From NCBI RefSeq assembly GCF_005080685.1, contig NZ_CP039371.1, positions 3,286,001 to 3,350,000 on the forward strand: 64,000 nucleotides of DNA, given 5' to 3'. This DNA is from Pseudomonas putida. Lineage in GTDB: Bacteria > Pseudomonadota > Gammaproteobacteria > Pseudomonadales > Pseudomonadaceae. Under the pieces are notes generated by a model. That model was not told where the DNA came from. It saw only the letters and a program-made list of their open reading frames with translations, and searched no databases. Both the position numbers and the translations under genes were made by a program. Positions 54,587-62,726 of this stretch are shown here, piece by piece (position 1 is the first letter of the stretch; each line of letters starts with the position of its first letter).

Positions 54587-55000
54587 TCAGGGGTTCAGGC
54601 CGCTGACCTCGATGACCGAGATTTCCCCGGTTGCCCGGTCGGTGACCTTGATGCTCAATGCGCCCGAATCGTCGATCACGTCGATCAGGAAGGCATCGGT
54701 GGCCATGCTTCCGGTGTTGCCATTGCTGATGTTGTCCAACAGCTGCGACAACATCCGCGACTCCAGCTGGTTGCTGAAGCGCTCGAGGGCCGTGGTCCCG
54801 GCAAATGCCGAGGTACGGTCCTTGAGGTCGGGGTCGTCGTAGTCGTTCTGCGCCTGGGCGTTGTTGAGCAGCCAGGTGCCGTTCAGCGGGTTGCCACCGA
54901 AGGCCGGGTTGACCGGGGTGTACACAAGCTCGGTGGCCTGGCTGGCGCACGCGCTGGCCAGCAAACAGGCGGCGATGCAGCGGGAAATGCAGGTGTTCAT
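54587..55000 (-). CDS. csgF: Curli assembly protein CsgF
   Basis: 137 residues with a signal peptide (cut at SQA-TELVYTPVNPAFGGNPLNG). That mature start is the conserved CsgF segment that inserts into the CsgG pore. CsgF anchors nucleation of fibres at the pore exit. Overlaps csgE by 4 bases. Confidence 0.95.
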   Translation of the reverse strand: MNTCISRCIAACLLASACASQATELVYTPVNPAFGGNPLNGTWLLNNAQAQNDYDDPDLKDRTSAFAGTTALERFSNQLESRMLSQLLDNISNGNTGSMATDAFLIDVIDDSGALSIKVTDRATGEISVIEVSGLNP

Positions 55001-55398
55001 AGCTCGTCCCTCTCCAGATCGGTGGTGTCTTGCAGCAGGCGTTGCAGCTTGCGCTGGATGATCTGTTGCTTGACCAGGTCGGCGGCCTCGGTGGCCTCGT
55101 CTTTGAGTTCGGTGGTGTTGGGGGGCAGGAAGCGGCGGTAGACCACGTCGCGGTCGAATTCCACGGTCACCAGGCTGCCCCAGCGCGCATCGGGGCGTTC
55201 GCGCACCACCAGGTTAAAATCCAGGCGGCTGGTGGCGCGCAGGCGGTCGGCGAAGTAGTAATAGAAGTCGTGGCCGATATGCGAGATGGTGTTATCGACG
55301 ATAAAGCCCATCATCTCGCTCTCGCCGTTTTCCTCGGCCGAGCCAGGCAGCGGCGCCATCAGCGACAGCGCCAGGGCGGCGATAGCCAGGCGGTTCAT
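54997..55398 (-). CDS. csgE: Curli specificity chaperone CsgE
   Basis: 133 residues from ATG 55398. Signal peptide (cut at GSA-EENGE), then CsgE features: GFIVDNTISHIGHDFYYYFA, NLVVRERPDARWGSLVTVEF and VVYRRFLPP. Caps the periplasmic side of CsgG and guides CsgA. Its ATG overlaps the stop of a pseudopilin gene (4 bases), so curli and pilus-like genes are translated from one mRNA. CsgC and CsgD are not encoded nearby. Confidence 0.94.
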   Translation of the reverse strand: MNRLAIAALALSLMAPLPGSAEENGESEMMGFIVDNTISHIGHDFYYYFADRLRATSRLDFNLVVRERPDARWGSLVTVEFDRDVVYRRFLPPNTTELKDEATEAADLVKQQIIQRKLQRLLQDTTDLERDEL

Positions 55399-55922
55399 GG
55401 CGCATCTCCCGAGCCGCTGTGGGTACGGATGTCGCCAGCGCTTTCGGACAGCGCTTGCTCGGCGACGAACTGCCAGTCGCTGTAGTGCTCCAGCCCCTCG
55501 AAGCCCGACCATTTGCTGTCGAAGCCACTGCGTTTGAAAGGGGTTGCGTCGGAGCGGCTGTATACCCCGGTAATACGCCCGTCGATGGCACGTACCAAGC
55601 CCCACTCGTCACTGCCGGTAATCGGGTCCGGATACAGCCTGCGAATGTGCCGGCGGGCCTCGGGGAAGCGATTGTCCTGCAGCAGGTCGGCAAGATCCTG
55701 CGGGTACTGGGCCAGCCCGGGCGAGGCCCGATAGTAGCTGCGCAGGGCCTGGGCGTACTGGCCGCCGACCCACAACAACTGGCGCTCGTGCTCGCGCTGG
55801 GCGACGCTGGTCCACAGGGTGCCGCTGGCGGCCAGGGCCACGCTGCTGACGGCGATCAGCAACAGTACGCCCAGGTAGGTGAAGCCGGCGCAGGCCTTAC
55901 CATTCTGCATAGAGGCTGCCAT
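55395..55922 (-). CDS. Pseudopilin-like protein (minor)
   Basis: 175 residues from ATG 55922, chosen because GGGAGGG lies 8 bases upstream. The N-terminus MAASMQNGKACAGFTYLGVL resembles a prepilin leader with cleavage after Gly-Phe context (AGFTYLG), followed by a hydrophobic helix. It lacks the Glu5 seen in the other two, as minor pseudopilins of the GspK type may. The C-terminal part is a globular domain with PDPITGSDEWGL, like GspG-type calcium-loop regions. Between the other pseudopilins and csgE. Confidence 0.75.
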   Translation of the reverse strand: MAASMQNGKACAGFTYLGVLLLIAVSSVALAASGTLWTSVAQREHERQLLWVGGQYAQALRSYYRASPGLAQYPQDLADLLQDNRFPEARRHIRRLYPDPITGSDEWGLVRAIDGRITGVYSRSDATPFKRSGFDSKWSGFEGLEHYSDWQFVAEQALSESAGDIRTHSGSGDAP

Positions 55923-56271
55923 CACGCGCCCTCCCCGTTGCACCGCTCTTGATATCGGCCACGCCACCGGCCACGCCCTCGGGCGGGGGCACCAACTGCC
56001 AGGCGTCGCTGCGCTCGGTGATCGGATCGACCGGGGTATTGCGCAGGTAGCGTTGCTCCACCAGTTGCTCCAGCGACTCGGGGTATTGCCCGGTGTCGCC
56101 GTAGTAGTGATCCAGCGCCTCGCGCAGCACCGCCAGGCTCTGGCGCAGGGTGGCCTCGCGGGAGCTCTCCAGGCTGTTGAAGTAGCGCGGCATGGCGATG
56201 GTCATCAGGGTAGCGATGATCGCCATCACCACCAGCAGTTCGATCAGGGTGAAGCCTCGGCTGCGTTTCAT
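55897..56271 (-). CDS. Type II secretion pseudopilin, GspG-like
   Basis: 124 residues from ATG 56271 (MKRSRGFTLIELLVV); an ATG four codons upstream gives an atypical leader. Prepilin leader with cleavage before Phe and Glu5 present (GFTLIE). The rest has YPESLEQLVEQRYLRNTPVDPITERSDAW, the GspG-like signature around the calcium-binding loop. Assembles into a periplasmic pseudopilus after processing by a prepilin peptidase (not in the window). Confidence 0.88.
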   Translation of the reverse strand: MKRSRGFTLIELLVVMAIIATLMTIAMPRYFNSLESSREATLRQSLAVLREALDHYYGDTGQYPESLEQLVEQRYLRNTPVDPITERSDAWQLVPPPEGVAGGVADIKSGATGRARDGSLYAEW

Positions 56272-56276
56272 GGCCG

Positions 56277-56750
56277 TCACCATTGCCCGTAGGGGATGTT
56301 GTTGAGGCCTTTGCCGCGGGCCTTGGAATAGACGTCGAACACGTCCTCACCTTCGCGTGGGCTGTCCGGCTCGCTGTCATAGGCGCGCAGGCCCCAGCCA
56401 CCCTGGTCCTCGTCCTTGCCGACGAGGAACGGGTCGTGCGGGATGCGCCGCAGGAAATAGAACTTGGCGCCCTTGGCGCTGCGCACATCGCGCACGCCGT
56501 CCACCAGTACCTGCAGGCTCGGTGGGTAGCCACTGGCGTCCAGGCGTTTTTCGATGAAGCCGGCATCGAAGGCACGTTTGTAGGCATCGATGGCATCGCG
56601 GATCTGGTACAGCGCTTCGCGCAACTGCTGCTCCTTGCCACGGCGCACCACCGTTTCGGTCAGCGGTGCGGCCATGCTGGCGAGCAGACCGAGCAGTGCC
56701 AGGGTCAGCACCACCTCGATCAGGCTGAAGCCCCGCTGAGCGCGTTTCAT
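56277..56750 (-). CDS. Type II secretion pseudopilin, GspG-like
   Basis: 157 residues. Leader MKRAQRGFSLIEVVLTLALLG with Glu5. Globular part contains YPPSLQVLVDGV and FYFLRRIPHDPF, GWGLRAYDSEPD, typical of GspG-type pseudopilins. ATG 56750 overlaps the secretin stop by 4 bases. One of three pseudopilins in a row. Confidence 0.88.
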   Translation of the reverse strand: MKRAQRGFSLIEVVLTLALLGLLASMAAPLTETVVRRGKEQQLREALYQIRDAIDAYKRAFDAGFIEKRLDASGYPPSLQVLVDGVRDVRSAKGAKFYFLRRIPHDPFLVGKDEDQGGWGLRAYDSEPDSPREGEDVFDVYSKARGKGLNNIPYGQW

Positions 56751-58609
56751 GGCCGTGGGCTCACGGGGGCTGGCGCCACCGCCATCTGGCTGTCGACCAC
56801 TGGCGCACTGTCGCTCTCGTCGCCAGGCACGTCGCGCACCGGCAGCGGCGCTATCTGGCGTACCTGCAAGCTGGACTCGGTGCCGGTGGCGAACTCCATG
56901 TCCGACGGGCTTTGGTACGGCAGGTTGCGCACGATGCGCGGGGTGATCGCCAGCACCAGCTCGGACTTGGTCATGTCGTCGCGGTTGCTGCCGAACAGCC
57001 GGCCCAGGCCGGGAATATCGCCAAGGCCGGGGATCTTGTTGCCGCTGGCGTTGTTGTCGTTACGCACCAGGCCGGCCAGCACCTGGGTCTCGCCATCGTG
57101 CAGGCGCAGGCTGGTCTGGGCGTTGCGGGTGTCGACCTGGACCGGGATGGTGCCCTGGCGGGTAGCCTCCAGAGGCGTTGCGTTACTGACTTCCAAGGCC
57201 ACCTTGATCGCCACTTCGTTGTTCAGGTGCACGGTGGGCTGGACTTCGAGCTTCAAACCGACGTCCAGGTAGGTGACGCTTTCGGTGATCACCGGGCCCT
57301 GGGTCGACGGCACCGAGGTGGCGCTGATGATCGGCACGCGCTGGCCGATATGAATGCGCGCCTGCTCGCGGTTGCTGACGCGGATCACCGGGCTGGCCAG
57401 GGTGTTGATGTCCTTGTCCTGGGCGTTGATCTTGGCCTGCGGCGCCGGCGAGATACTGATACGGCTGGAGTCGATGCCGCGCAGTTGGTCGAGCACGCTG
57501 ACCGGTTTGCCGTCTGAGGTGATCACGCCAAAGGTGTTGGGCCATTGCAGCCCAAGGTCGAGAATGCGCTGGGTAGCGACTTCCATCACCTCGACCTCCA
57601 GTACCACCTCAGGGTTGGACTGGTCTTGCGATTGCAGCAGTTTCTCGGCCATGCGCACGGCATCGGCGGTGTCGCGCATGGTCAGGGTGTTGAGGCGTTC
57701 GTCGACGAACACGTCGCGGGTCTTGAGCATGGTCTTGACCATGTTCAGCGCGGTGTTGGCGTCGATGCTGGTGAGGTAGAAGGTGCGCATGACCAGTTCC
57801 TGGTAGTCCTTGGTCTTCTGCGGCGAGTCGGGATAGATCAGCAGGGTGTTGTCGTTGACGATCTTCTGGTGCAGCTGGTTCTGCTCCAGCAGCAGCTTGA
57901 CGGCGTCCTCGATGCGCACATCGCGCACGAAGATGGTGGCCTTCATGTCGGGGCGCAGGTCCTTGTCGAAGATGAAGTTGATTCCGGCGACCTGCGACAG
58001 CACTTCGAAGATGGTTTTCAGGCCGGCATCGCGAAACTCCAGGGTCACCGGCCGCTCGAGCTTGCTGCGCAGTTGCGGGAATGGCTGTGCGGTGCGCGCC
58101 TGGACATTCTCGATGTCGCTGCGCAGCATCATGCCTTTCTGGTTCTGCGGATCCAGGCGCAGCACTTCGCGCATGTAGCGCTCGGCACCGAACAGGTCGC
58201 CCTGGCGCAGCGCCGCCTGGCCCAGGGCCACGCGTTCGTCGAGGGTGCGGATCAGCTCCAGCTGGCGGATGCCTTCCTGGGCGCGGCGGTTGTTGGGCTC
58301 GATGGTCAGCACCCGACCATAGCCCATGCGCGAGCCTGCGAAGTCGTGGCGGATACGGTCGCTGTCGGCCTGGGTCAGCAGGGCCTCGACAGCGGCCTGG
58401 CGGCCGTGGGCCAGGGCGATGTTGAGCTCGGTGTCGCGCGGGTCTTCGCGCAGGGCCTCTTCGAGGCGCGCGATGCCGGCCTCGTATTGGCCTTCCTTCA
58501 TCAGCTCGGCACTGTCCTCGCGTACCGCACTGGAGCCGCAGCCGGCAATCGCCGCGCACAGCGCCAGGAGCATGAATGGAGCAGTCCTGCACGACTTCGA
58601 TGACTTCAT
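56747..58609 (-). CDS. Outer-membrane secretin (GspD/PilQ/MshL-like) with N-terminal TPR region
   Basis: 620 residues from ATG 58609. Lipoprotein signal with lipobox AIAGC (Cys about 27). Residues about 35-185 form TPR-like repeats (GQYEAGIARLEEALREDPRD, ALRQGDLFGAERYMREVLRLDPQN), unusual for classic GspD. N0/N1 domains follow (VTLEFRDAGLKTIFEVLSQVAGINFIFD) and the secretin core (about 385-580) with VPIISATSVPSTQGPVI and IPGLGDIPGLGRLFGSN. Forms the outer-membrane gate. Overlaps both neighbours by 4 bases. Confidence 0.92.
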   Translation of the reverse strand: MKSSKSCRTAPFMLLALCAAIAGCGSSAVREDSAELMKEGQYEAGIARLEEALREDPRDTELNIALAHGRQAAVEALLTQADSDRIRHDFAGSRMGYGRVLTIEPNNRRAQEGIRQLELIRTLDERVALGQAALRQGDLFGAERYMREVLRLDPQNQKGMMLRSDIENVQARTAQPFPQLRSKLERPVTLEFRDAGLKTIFEVLSQVAGINFIFDKDLRPDMKATIFVRDVRIEDAVKLLLEQNQLHQKIVNDNTLLIYPDSPQKTKDYQELVMRTFYLTSIDANTALNMVKTMLKTRDVFVDERLNTLTMRDTADAVRMAEKLLQSQDQSNPEVVLEVEVMEVATQRILDLGLQWPNTFGVITSDGKPVSVLDQLRGIDSSRISISPAPQAKINAQDKDINTLASPVIRVSNREQARIHIGQRVPIISATSVPSTQGPVITESVTYLDVGLKLEVQPTVHLNNEVAIKVALEVSNATPLEATRQGTIPVQVDTRNAQTSLRLHDGETQVLAGLVRNDNNASGNKIPGLGDIPGLGRLFGSNRDDMTKSELVLAITPRIVRNLPYQSPSDMEFATGTESSLQVRQIAPLPVRDVPGDESDSAPVVDSQMAVAPAPVSPRP

Positions 58610-59106
58610 GGTGCGCTCCCTACAGACAAGGTCTGTGACTGATGCAAAGGCAGGTAAACCAGGTCCAGCTCGTTGGCCGAGACTCTGTCGAGGCGGTAGG
58701 TGTCGTCGATCACATCGCCCTGGCGCACGACGTAGAGCTTTTCGCCGCTCTGCAGGAAGATCTGCAGGTCGTCGCGATCGCCCATGCGGCCGACGAACTG
58801 GAACGGCAGCAATGGGGCGGTGGGCGCTGCCACTACGGCGGGCGCGACGACCACCGGTTGTTCGGTGACCGTGGCCAGGGCCTGGGGCTTGGTCCATTGC
58901 TGGGCTGGAAAGAGGTCGCGGGAGGCCTGTTCCGGCCTTTTCGCGGGTAAATCCGCTCCTACAGACGGCGCCGCACCTGTAGGAGCGGGTTTACCCGCGA
59001 ACAGGGCCGCCTCGTCCCCCTTGCCGAACCAATGCCCAGGCGCCCACGCCAGCGCGGCGCTAAGGCCAAGGAAGCCAACCCACATCAGGGCTCGTTGAGT
59101 GTTCAT
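58606..59106 (-). CDS. PilP/GspC-like inner-membrane protein with an in-frame REP insertion
   Basis: 166 residues from ATG 59106 (TGATG overlap with the previous gene). One N-terminal membrane helix (about 8-25) and a C-terminal HR-like domain (about 98-160: FVGRMGDRDDLQIFLQSGEK, VVRQGDVIDDTYRLDRV), as in PilP, MshK or GspC, which link the inner-membrane platform to the secretin. Residues about 35-59 are encoded by a complete REP inverted pair that stays in frame ([10 protein letters not shown] ... GADLPAKRPEQ). The insertion is in the linker, where extra length is tolerable. Confidence 0.82.
   Translation of the reverse strand: MNTQRALMWVGFLGLSAALAWAPGHWFGKGDEAALFAGKPAPTGAAPSVGADLPAKRPEQASRDLFPAQQWTKPQALATVTEQPVVVAPAVVAAPTAPLLPFQFVGRMGDRDDLQIFLQSGEKLYVVRQGDVIDDTYRLDRVSANELDLVYLPLHQSQTLSVGSAP
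58932..59005. repeat. REP inverted pair inside the PilP/GspC-like gene
   Basis: CCGGCCTTTTCGCGGGTAAA and mirror CGGGTTTACCCGCGAACAGG, same type as the pairs at 32.1 and 36.9 kb. Length and phase keep the host frame open. Confidence 0.9.
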
Positions 59107-59669
59107 CACGACCTCGACAAGTAGAGGGTCATGCGCAGGCGGCCGTTGAGTTCACGGTCGCCGATGCGTTTGCGTTGCAGTTCGAGGTCTTCCAGGACCA
59201 GGGTGGGCAGTTGCCCGATGAGGCCGCGCAGGAAGGCGCGAATCTGCGGGTAGCTACCCCGTACCGGCAGGACGATCTGGTAGCGTGCCAGCTGGGTCTT
59301 GGGATCGACGCCAAGGGCATATTCACCGCGAGCCAGGCTGATGTGCTCGGCGCCGGCCAGGTGATACAGACGCTCGATCAACTCGCTGGCCTCAGGCTGC
59401 CCAGGCAGTTGCTGGCGCAGGCTGTCGAGCGCCTGTTGCTCGGGCTTGACGGCGATCTTCAGCTCGCCGCGCTTGACCCGTTCGACCTGGACACTGGCAT
59501 CGGCTTCGGTGGCCCGCAGTTCGCGCACCGCTTGCCACTGCGGCAGCACACCGGCCAGCGCCACGCCCAGCGCCAGGACGGCTACGGCGCCAGCGCCCAG
59601 GCCGACCGGACCGATCCGGCGCAATTGCTCGAGCAACACCAGGCTGTTCAACGAATCAGGGACGCGCAT
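59106..59669 (-). CDS. PilO/GspM/MshJ-like protein
   Basis: 187 residues from ATG 59669. One membrane helix (about 24-45), a coiled stretch, then a ferredoxin-like periplasmic domain (YALGVDPKTQLARYQIVLPVRG, LPTLVLEDLELQRKRI) as in PilO and GspM. Should pair with the PilN-like protein in the inner-membrane platform. Starts within the last 14 bases of the PilN-like gene. Confidence 0.8.
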   Translation of the reverse strand: MRVPDSLNSLVLLEQLRRIGPVGLGAGAVAVLALGVALAGVLPQWQAVRELRATEADASVQVERVKRGELKIAVKPEQQALDSLRQQLPGQPEASELIERLYHLAGAEHISLARGEYALGVDPKTQLARYQIVLPVRGSYPQIRAFLRGLIGQLPTLVLEDLELQRKRIGDRELNGRLRMTLYLSRS

Positions 59670-60198
59670 GGCTGGTCTCCCAGGTGGCGGTGAGGGTGAA
59701 GCGCACCGGATGCTCGGGCTGGCTGGCCAGCACCTCGTGGTTGAGCAACGACACATCGCTGAGCTCGGCGCTCTGCTCCAGGCGCTGGTGGTAGGCCAAC
59801 ATGGCCTCCAGGTTGCGCGCCTCGGCGGCGATACGAACCTGGCCCTTGCGCGCATCCGGGGTGAGGCTGAGCAGCGCCACGTCTTCCTGGGGTTGCGCTT
59901 CGAGCATGGCGAACAGTTGCTGCCAGGGCCGTTGCAGTTGCTGCGAGACACTGCGCATCTGCGCCAGGCGCTCGGCCTGCTCGCGGCTGGCGGCGGTGCT
60001 TTGCGGCGCGGCGGTGGCCGGGCGCCGGCCAAGTTGCAACTCGAGGCCGTGCACGCGGTCTTCGAGGGCGACCTGCTCGGCCTGCAGTTGCTGCTGCAAC
60101 AGCACCAGCGCGGCCATTGCCGCACCGGCCAAGGCCAGCAGCGACCAGGCCAGAGGGCCGCTACGGCGGGGCTGGAATTCCAGGTCGAGGCGGCGCAT
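59656..60198 (-). CDS. PilN/GspL C-terminal-like protein
   Basis: 180 residues from ATG 60198. Short basic cytoplasmic N-terminus (MRRLDLEFQPRRSG), one membrane helix (about 15-35), a coiled coil (about 36-95) and a small periplasmic domain (LLSLTPDARKGQVRIAAEARNLEAM) typical of PilN or the C-terminal half of GspL. Presence of separate PilM- and PilN-like genes makes this machine more like a type IV pilus/MSHA system than a classic T2SS. Confidence 0.8.
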   Translation of the reverse strand: MRRLDLEFQPRRSGPLAWSLLALAGAAMAALVLLQQQLQAEQVALEDRVHGLELQLGRRPATAAPQSTAASREQAERLAQMRSVSQQLQRPWQQLFAMLEAQPQEDVALLSLTPDARKGQVRIAAEARNLEAMLAYHQRLEQSAELSDVSLLNHEVLASQPEHPVRFTLTATWETSHARP

Positions 60199-60199
60199 G

Positions 60200-60994
60200 T
60201 CAGGCCACCGCCCGCCACATGGCGCACAGCGGGTCGCTGTCACCAGCCGGTTGGCACAGCTGCACCGCGGCCAGTTGTGCCACGTCGCTGCGGCCCGGAG
60301 CGTGCAGGTAGACCCGTGGCAGGCGCTCGCCGTACAGCTCGCAGGTGCGCTCGATCAGCGCCTGCAAAGCCTGGTCGGTGTCCGCGCAGCCTTGGGCCAG
60401 CACCTGCTGCCAGGCGCCGCCGGCGGCCAGCAGGAGTACGCTGCGGCGCGGCTCGGCGAGTACGAAGAGAAAGTCGCCCTGCTCCACTTGCGCCGAGCAA
60501 CGGTTGTAGGCCGCCATCAGGTAAGGCTGCACCGAGCGCAGGCGCAGGCGGCTTTCCCGCCCCAGCGCCTGCAAGCCTTGCAGCAGTGCCTCGGGCAGCG
60601 CCGTGGCGATGCGTGCAGCGCCGGTGGCCTCGGGCGAGAGCACGATGCGCCAGTCGTCCAGCGCCTGGCCGTAGAGGTTTTCGAAGCATCCCCGGGCATA
60701 GGCGTCGAGCTCCCGTGGATGGCCGATGGCATCGCTCCACGGCACCAGGCAGAAGCGGCTATAGCGAGCCGAGAGCAGGACCCGCAGCTGGCCACCGCGC
60801 ACGGCATGCTCGGCGAGCAGTTCGGCGAGCGCCTGCAAGGCAGCCTCCCAGGCCGGTTGCGCGGCGTCGCAGGTAAATCCGCGGCTGCCCAGCCACTGAT
60901 GTCGATGGTTGTGCCAGAGGCCCAGGCCGACGCCCTCGGCGCCCAGCACGGCGCTGTATTTGTAAGCGCCACGATCAAGCGATAAATGTGACAC
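60200..60994 (-). CDS. PilM/MshI/GspL N-terminal-like cytoplasmic protein
   Basis: 264 residues from GTG 60994; GAGGAG lies 8 bases upstream inside the end of gspE, and no ATG gives a suitable N-terminus. Actin/PilM-like fold suggested by the gene position and by segments such as RVLLSARYSRFCLVPWSDAI and LRSVQPYLMAAYNR, as in MshI/GspL cytoplasmic domains that dock the ATPase. Weak motif conservation, so position carries much of the call. Confidence 0.7.
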   Translation of the reverse strand: MSHLSLDRGAYKYSAVLGAEGVGLGLWHNHRHQWLGSRGFTCDAAQPAWEAALQALAELLAEHAVRGGQLRVLLSARYSRFCLVPWSDAIGHPRELDAYARGCFENLYGQALDDWRIVLSPEATGAARIATALPEALLQGLQALGRESRLRLRSVQPYLMAAYNRCSAQVEQGDFLFVLAEPRRSVLLLAAGGAWQQVLAQGCADTDQALQALIERTCELYGERLPRVYLHAPGRSDVAQLAAVQLCQPAGDSDPLCAMWRAVA

Positions 60995-62666
60995 GGTTGA
61001 TCTCCTCAAGAGTGGTGCGGCCCTCGCGGACCAGGTCCAGGGCCGAGGCACGCAGCAGGCGCAAACCGCGCTGGCAGGCCAGCGACTTGATCTGCGGCAG
61101 GGGCCGGCGTTCGACGATCATTTGCCGCAGGTCATCGTCCAGGTGCAGCAATTCGGCAATGGCGCTGCGTCCGCGGTAGCCACTGCCGCGGCATTGGCCA
61201 CAACCCTGGGCACGGACGAAGGCCCAGCCGGCGACCGCTGCGCGGGTCAGGCCCGACGCGACCAGGGTGTCGTCATCGACTTCACAGGGCGTGCAGCAGT
61301 GCGGGCAAGCCAGGCGGATCAGGCGCTGGGCCAGCACGGCGTTGAGCGCCGAAACGAAGCTGTAGGGGTCGACCTGCATCTGGCTGAAGCGGCCGATGAC
61401 ATCGAAAACGTTGTTGGCGTGGATGGTGGTGAACACCAGGTGGCCGGTCAGGGCCGACTGCACGGCGATTTGCGCGGTGTCCGGATCGCGGATCTCGCCG
61501 ACCAGGATCTTGTCCGGGTCATGGCGCAGGATCGAGCGCAAGCCACGGGCGAAGGTCAGGCCCTTTTTCTCGTTGACCGGAATCTGCAGCACGCCGGGCA
61601 ACTGGTACTCCACCGGGTCTTCGATAGTGATGATCTTGTCCACGCCGTGGTTGATCTCGCTGATCATGGCGTACAGGGTGGTGGTCTTGCCGCTGCCGGT
61701 GGGGCCGGTGACCAGGATCATGCCGTAGGGCTCGGCGGCGAGCCGGCGCAGGGCCTTCAGGGTTTCTTCGGCAAAGCCCAGAGCCTGCAGCTGCACGCCG
61801 CTGACGCGGTCGGACAAGTCCTGTTTGTCGAGCACCCGCAGCACCGCGTCCTCACCGAAGATGCTCGGCATGATCGAAACCCGGAAGTCGATCTGACGGT
61901 CGCCCACGGCCACTTTGAAGCGGCCATCCTGGGGCACGCGTTTTTCGCCGATGTCGAGTTCGGCCATCACCTTGATGCGCGAGATCACCTGGTCGGCGAA
62001 GGCGCTGCCGCTGGCCTTGCCGGCGCCGTTGAGCACACCGTCGATGCGGTACTTGATGGTCAGGCCCTGGCCGGTCATGCCCAGGTGAATGTCGCTGGCG
62101 TGCTGTTTGAGTGCGTCGTAGAGCGTCGAATTGACCAGCTTGACCACTCGGCTCTGGTCTTCGCTGATGCTGGTCAACGACAGCCGTTGCAGAGGATCGC
62201 TTTCGTTACCGGCTTCGGCTTCGTGGTCGAGGGCATCGACGGCATGGAAGCTTTCTTCGTGACGGGCCAGGAAGGTGGCGATGTCGGCGGCGTGGGCCAG
62301 GTAAAGCGGCGCGCCTTGCAGCACGTCGTCGATCCAGGCCAGGCGGGCGTGGTCGAAGGGGTCGGCGAACACCCCAAGCACTTGCCCCGCCTGCTCGACC
62401 AGGATGAATTCGCGCTTCAGGCACTGGGCCAGGCTGACCGTGTCGAAGCAGGGGGTGCTGGCCAGCAGGGTCTGGCTGTCCAGTACGGGGTAATGCAGGG
62501 TGGCACCCAGGCGGCGGGTAAACGTGTCTGGCGTGTCGGCGGCGAGCCGCTCCAGGCAGTTGAGCAGGCGTTCGTCGGCGGCTTGCAGACGCGCCTGGGT
62601 CAGCAGCTCACGAGAATAGGCTGTGACTTGCGGGGCCGACACACTGCACTGAGATACTTCGGACAT
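60975..62666 (-). CDS. Type II secretion/type IV pilus assembly ATPase (GspE/PilB-like)
   Basis: 563 residues. N-terminal ~140 residues are a GspE-N-like domain; the AAA ATPase core follows with Walker A GPTGSGKTTT, Asp box ITIEDPVEY, Walker B ILVGEIRDPDTA and His box TGHLVFTTIHAN. A zinc tetracysteine is present (CPHCCTPC and CGQCRGSGYRGR). Hexameric cytoplasmic motor for pilus or pseudopilus assembly. The inner-membrane platform GspF/PilC is not in this window. Start ATG 62666. Confidence 0.92.
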   Translation of the reverse strand: MSEVSQCSVSAPQVTAYSRELLTQARLQAADERLLNCLERLAADTPDTFTRRLGATLHYPVLDSQTLLASTPCFDTVSLAQCLKREFILVEQAGQVLGVFADPFDHARLAWIDDVLQGAPLYLAHAADIATFLARHEESFHAVDALDHEAEAGNESDPLQRLSLTSISEDQSRVVKLVNSTLYDALKQHASDIHLGMTGQGLTIKYRIDGVLNGAGKASGSAFADQVISRIKVMAELDIGEKRVPQDGRFKVAVGDRQIDFRVSIMPSIFGEDAVLRVLDKQDLSDRVSGVQLQALGFAEETLKALRRLAAEPYGMILVTGPTGSGKTTTLYAMISEINHGVDKIITIEDPVEYQLPGVLQIPVNEKKGLTFARGLRSILRHDPDKILVGEIRDPDTAQIAVQSALTGHLVFTTIHANNVFDVIGRFSQMQVDPYSFVSALNAVLAQRLIRLACPHCCTPCEVDDDTLVASGLTRAAVAGWAFVRAQGCGQCRGSGYRGRSAIAELLHLDDDLRQMIVERRPLPQIKSLACQRGLRLLRASALDLVREGRTTLEEINRVTFIA

Positions 62667-62726
62667 GGCCTGCGACTCCGCTCAGGGGCGCGTCGCAGGC
62701 TGGCTCGGTCAGGGCTGCGGGCGCCG

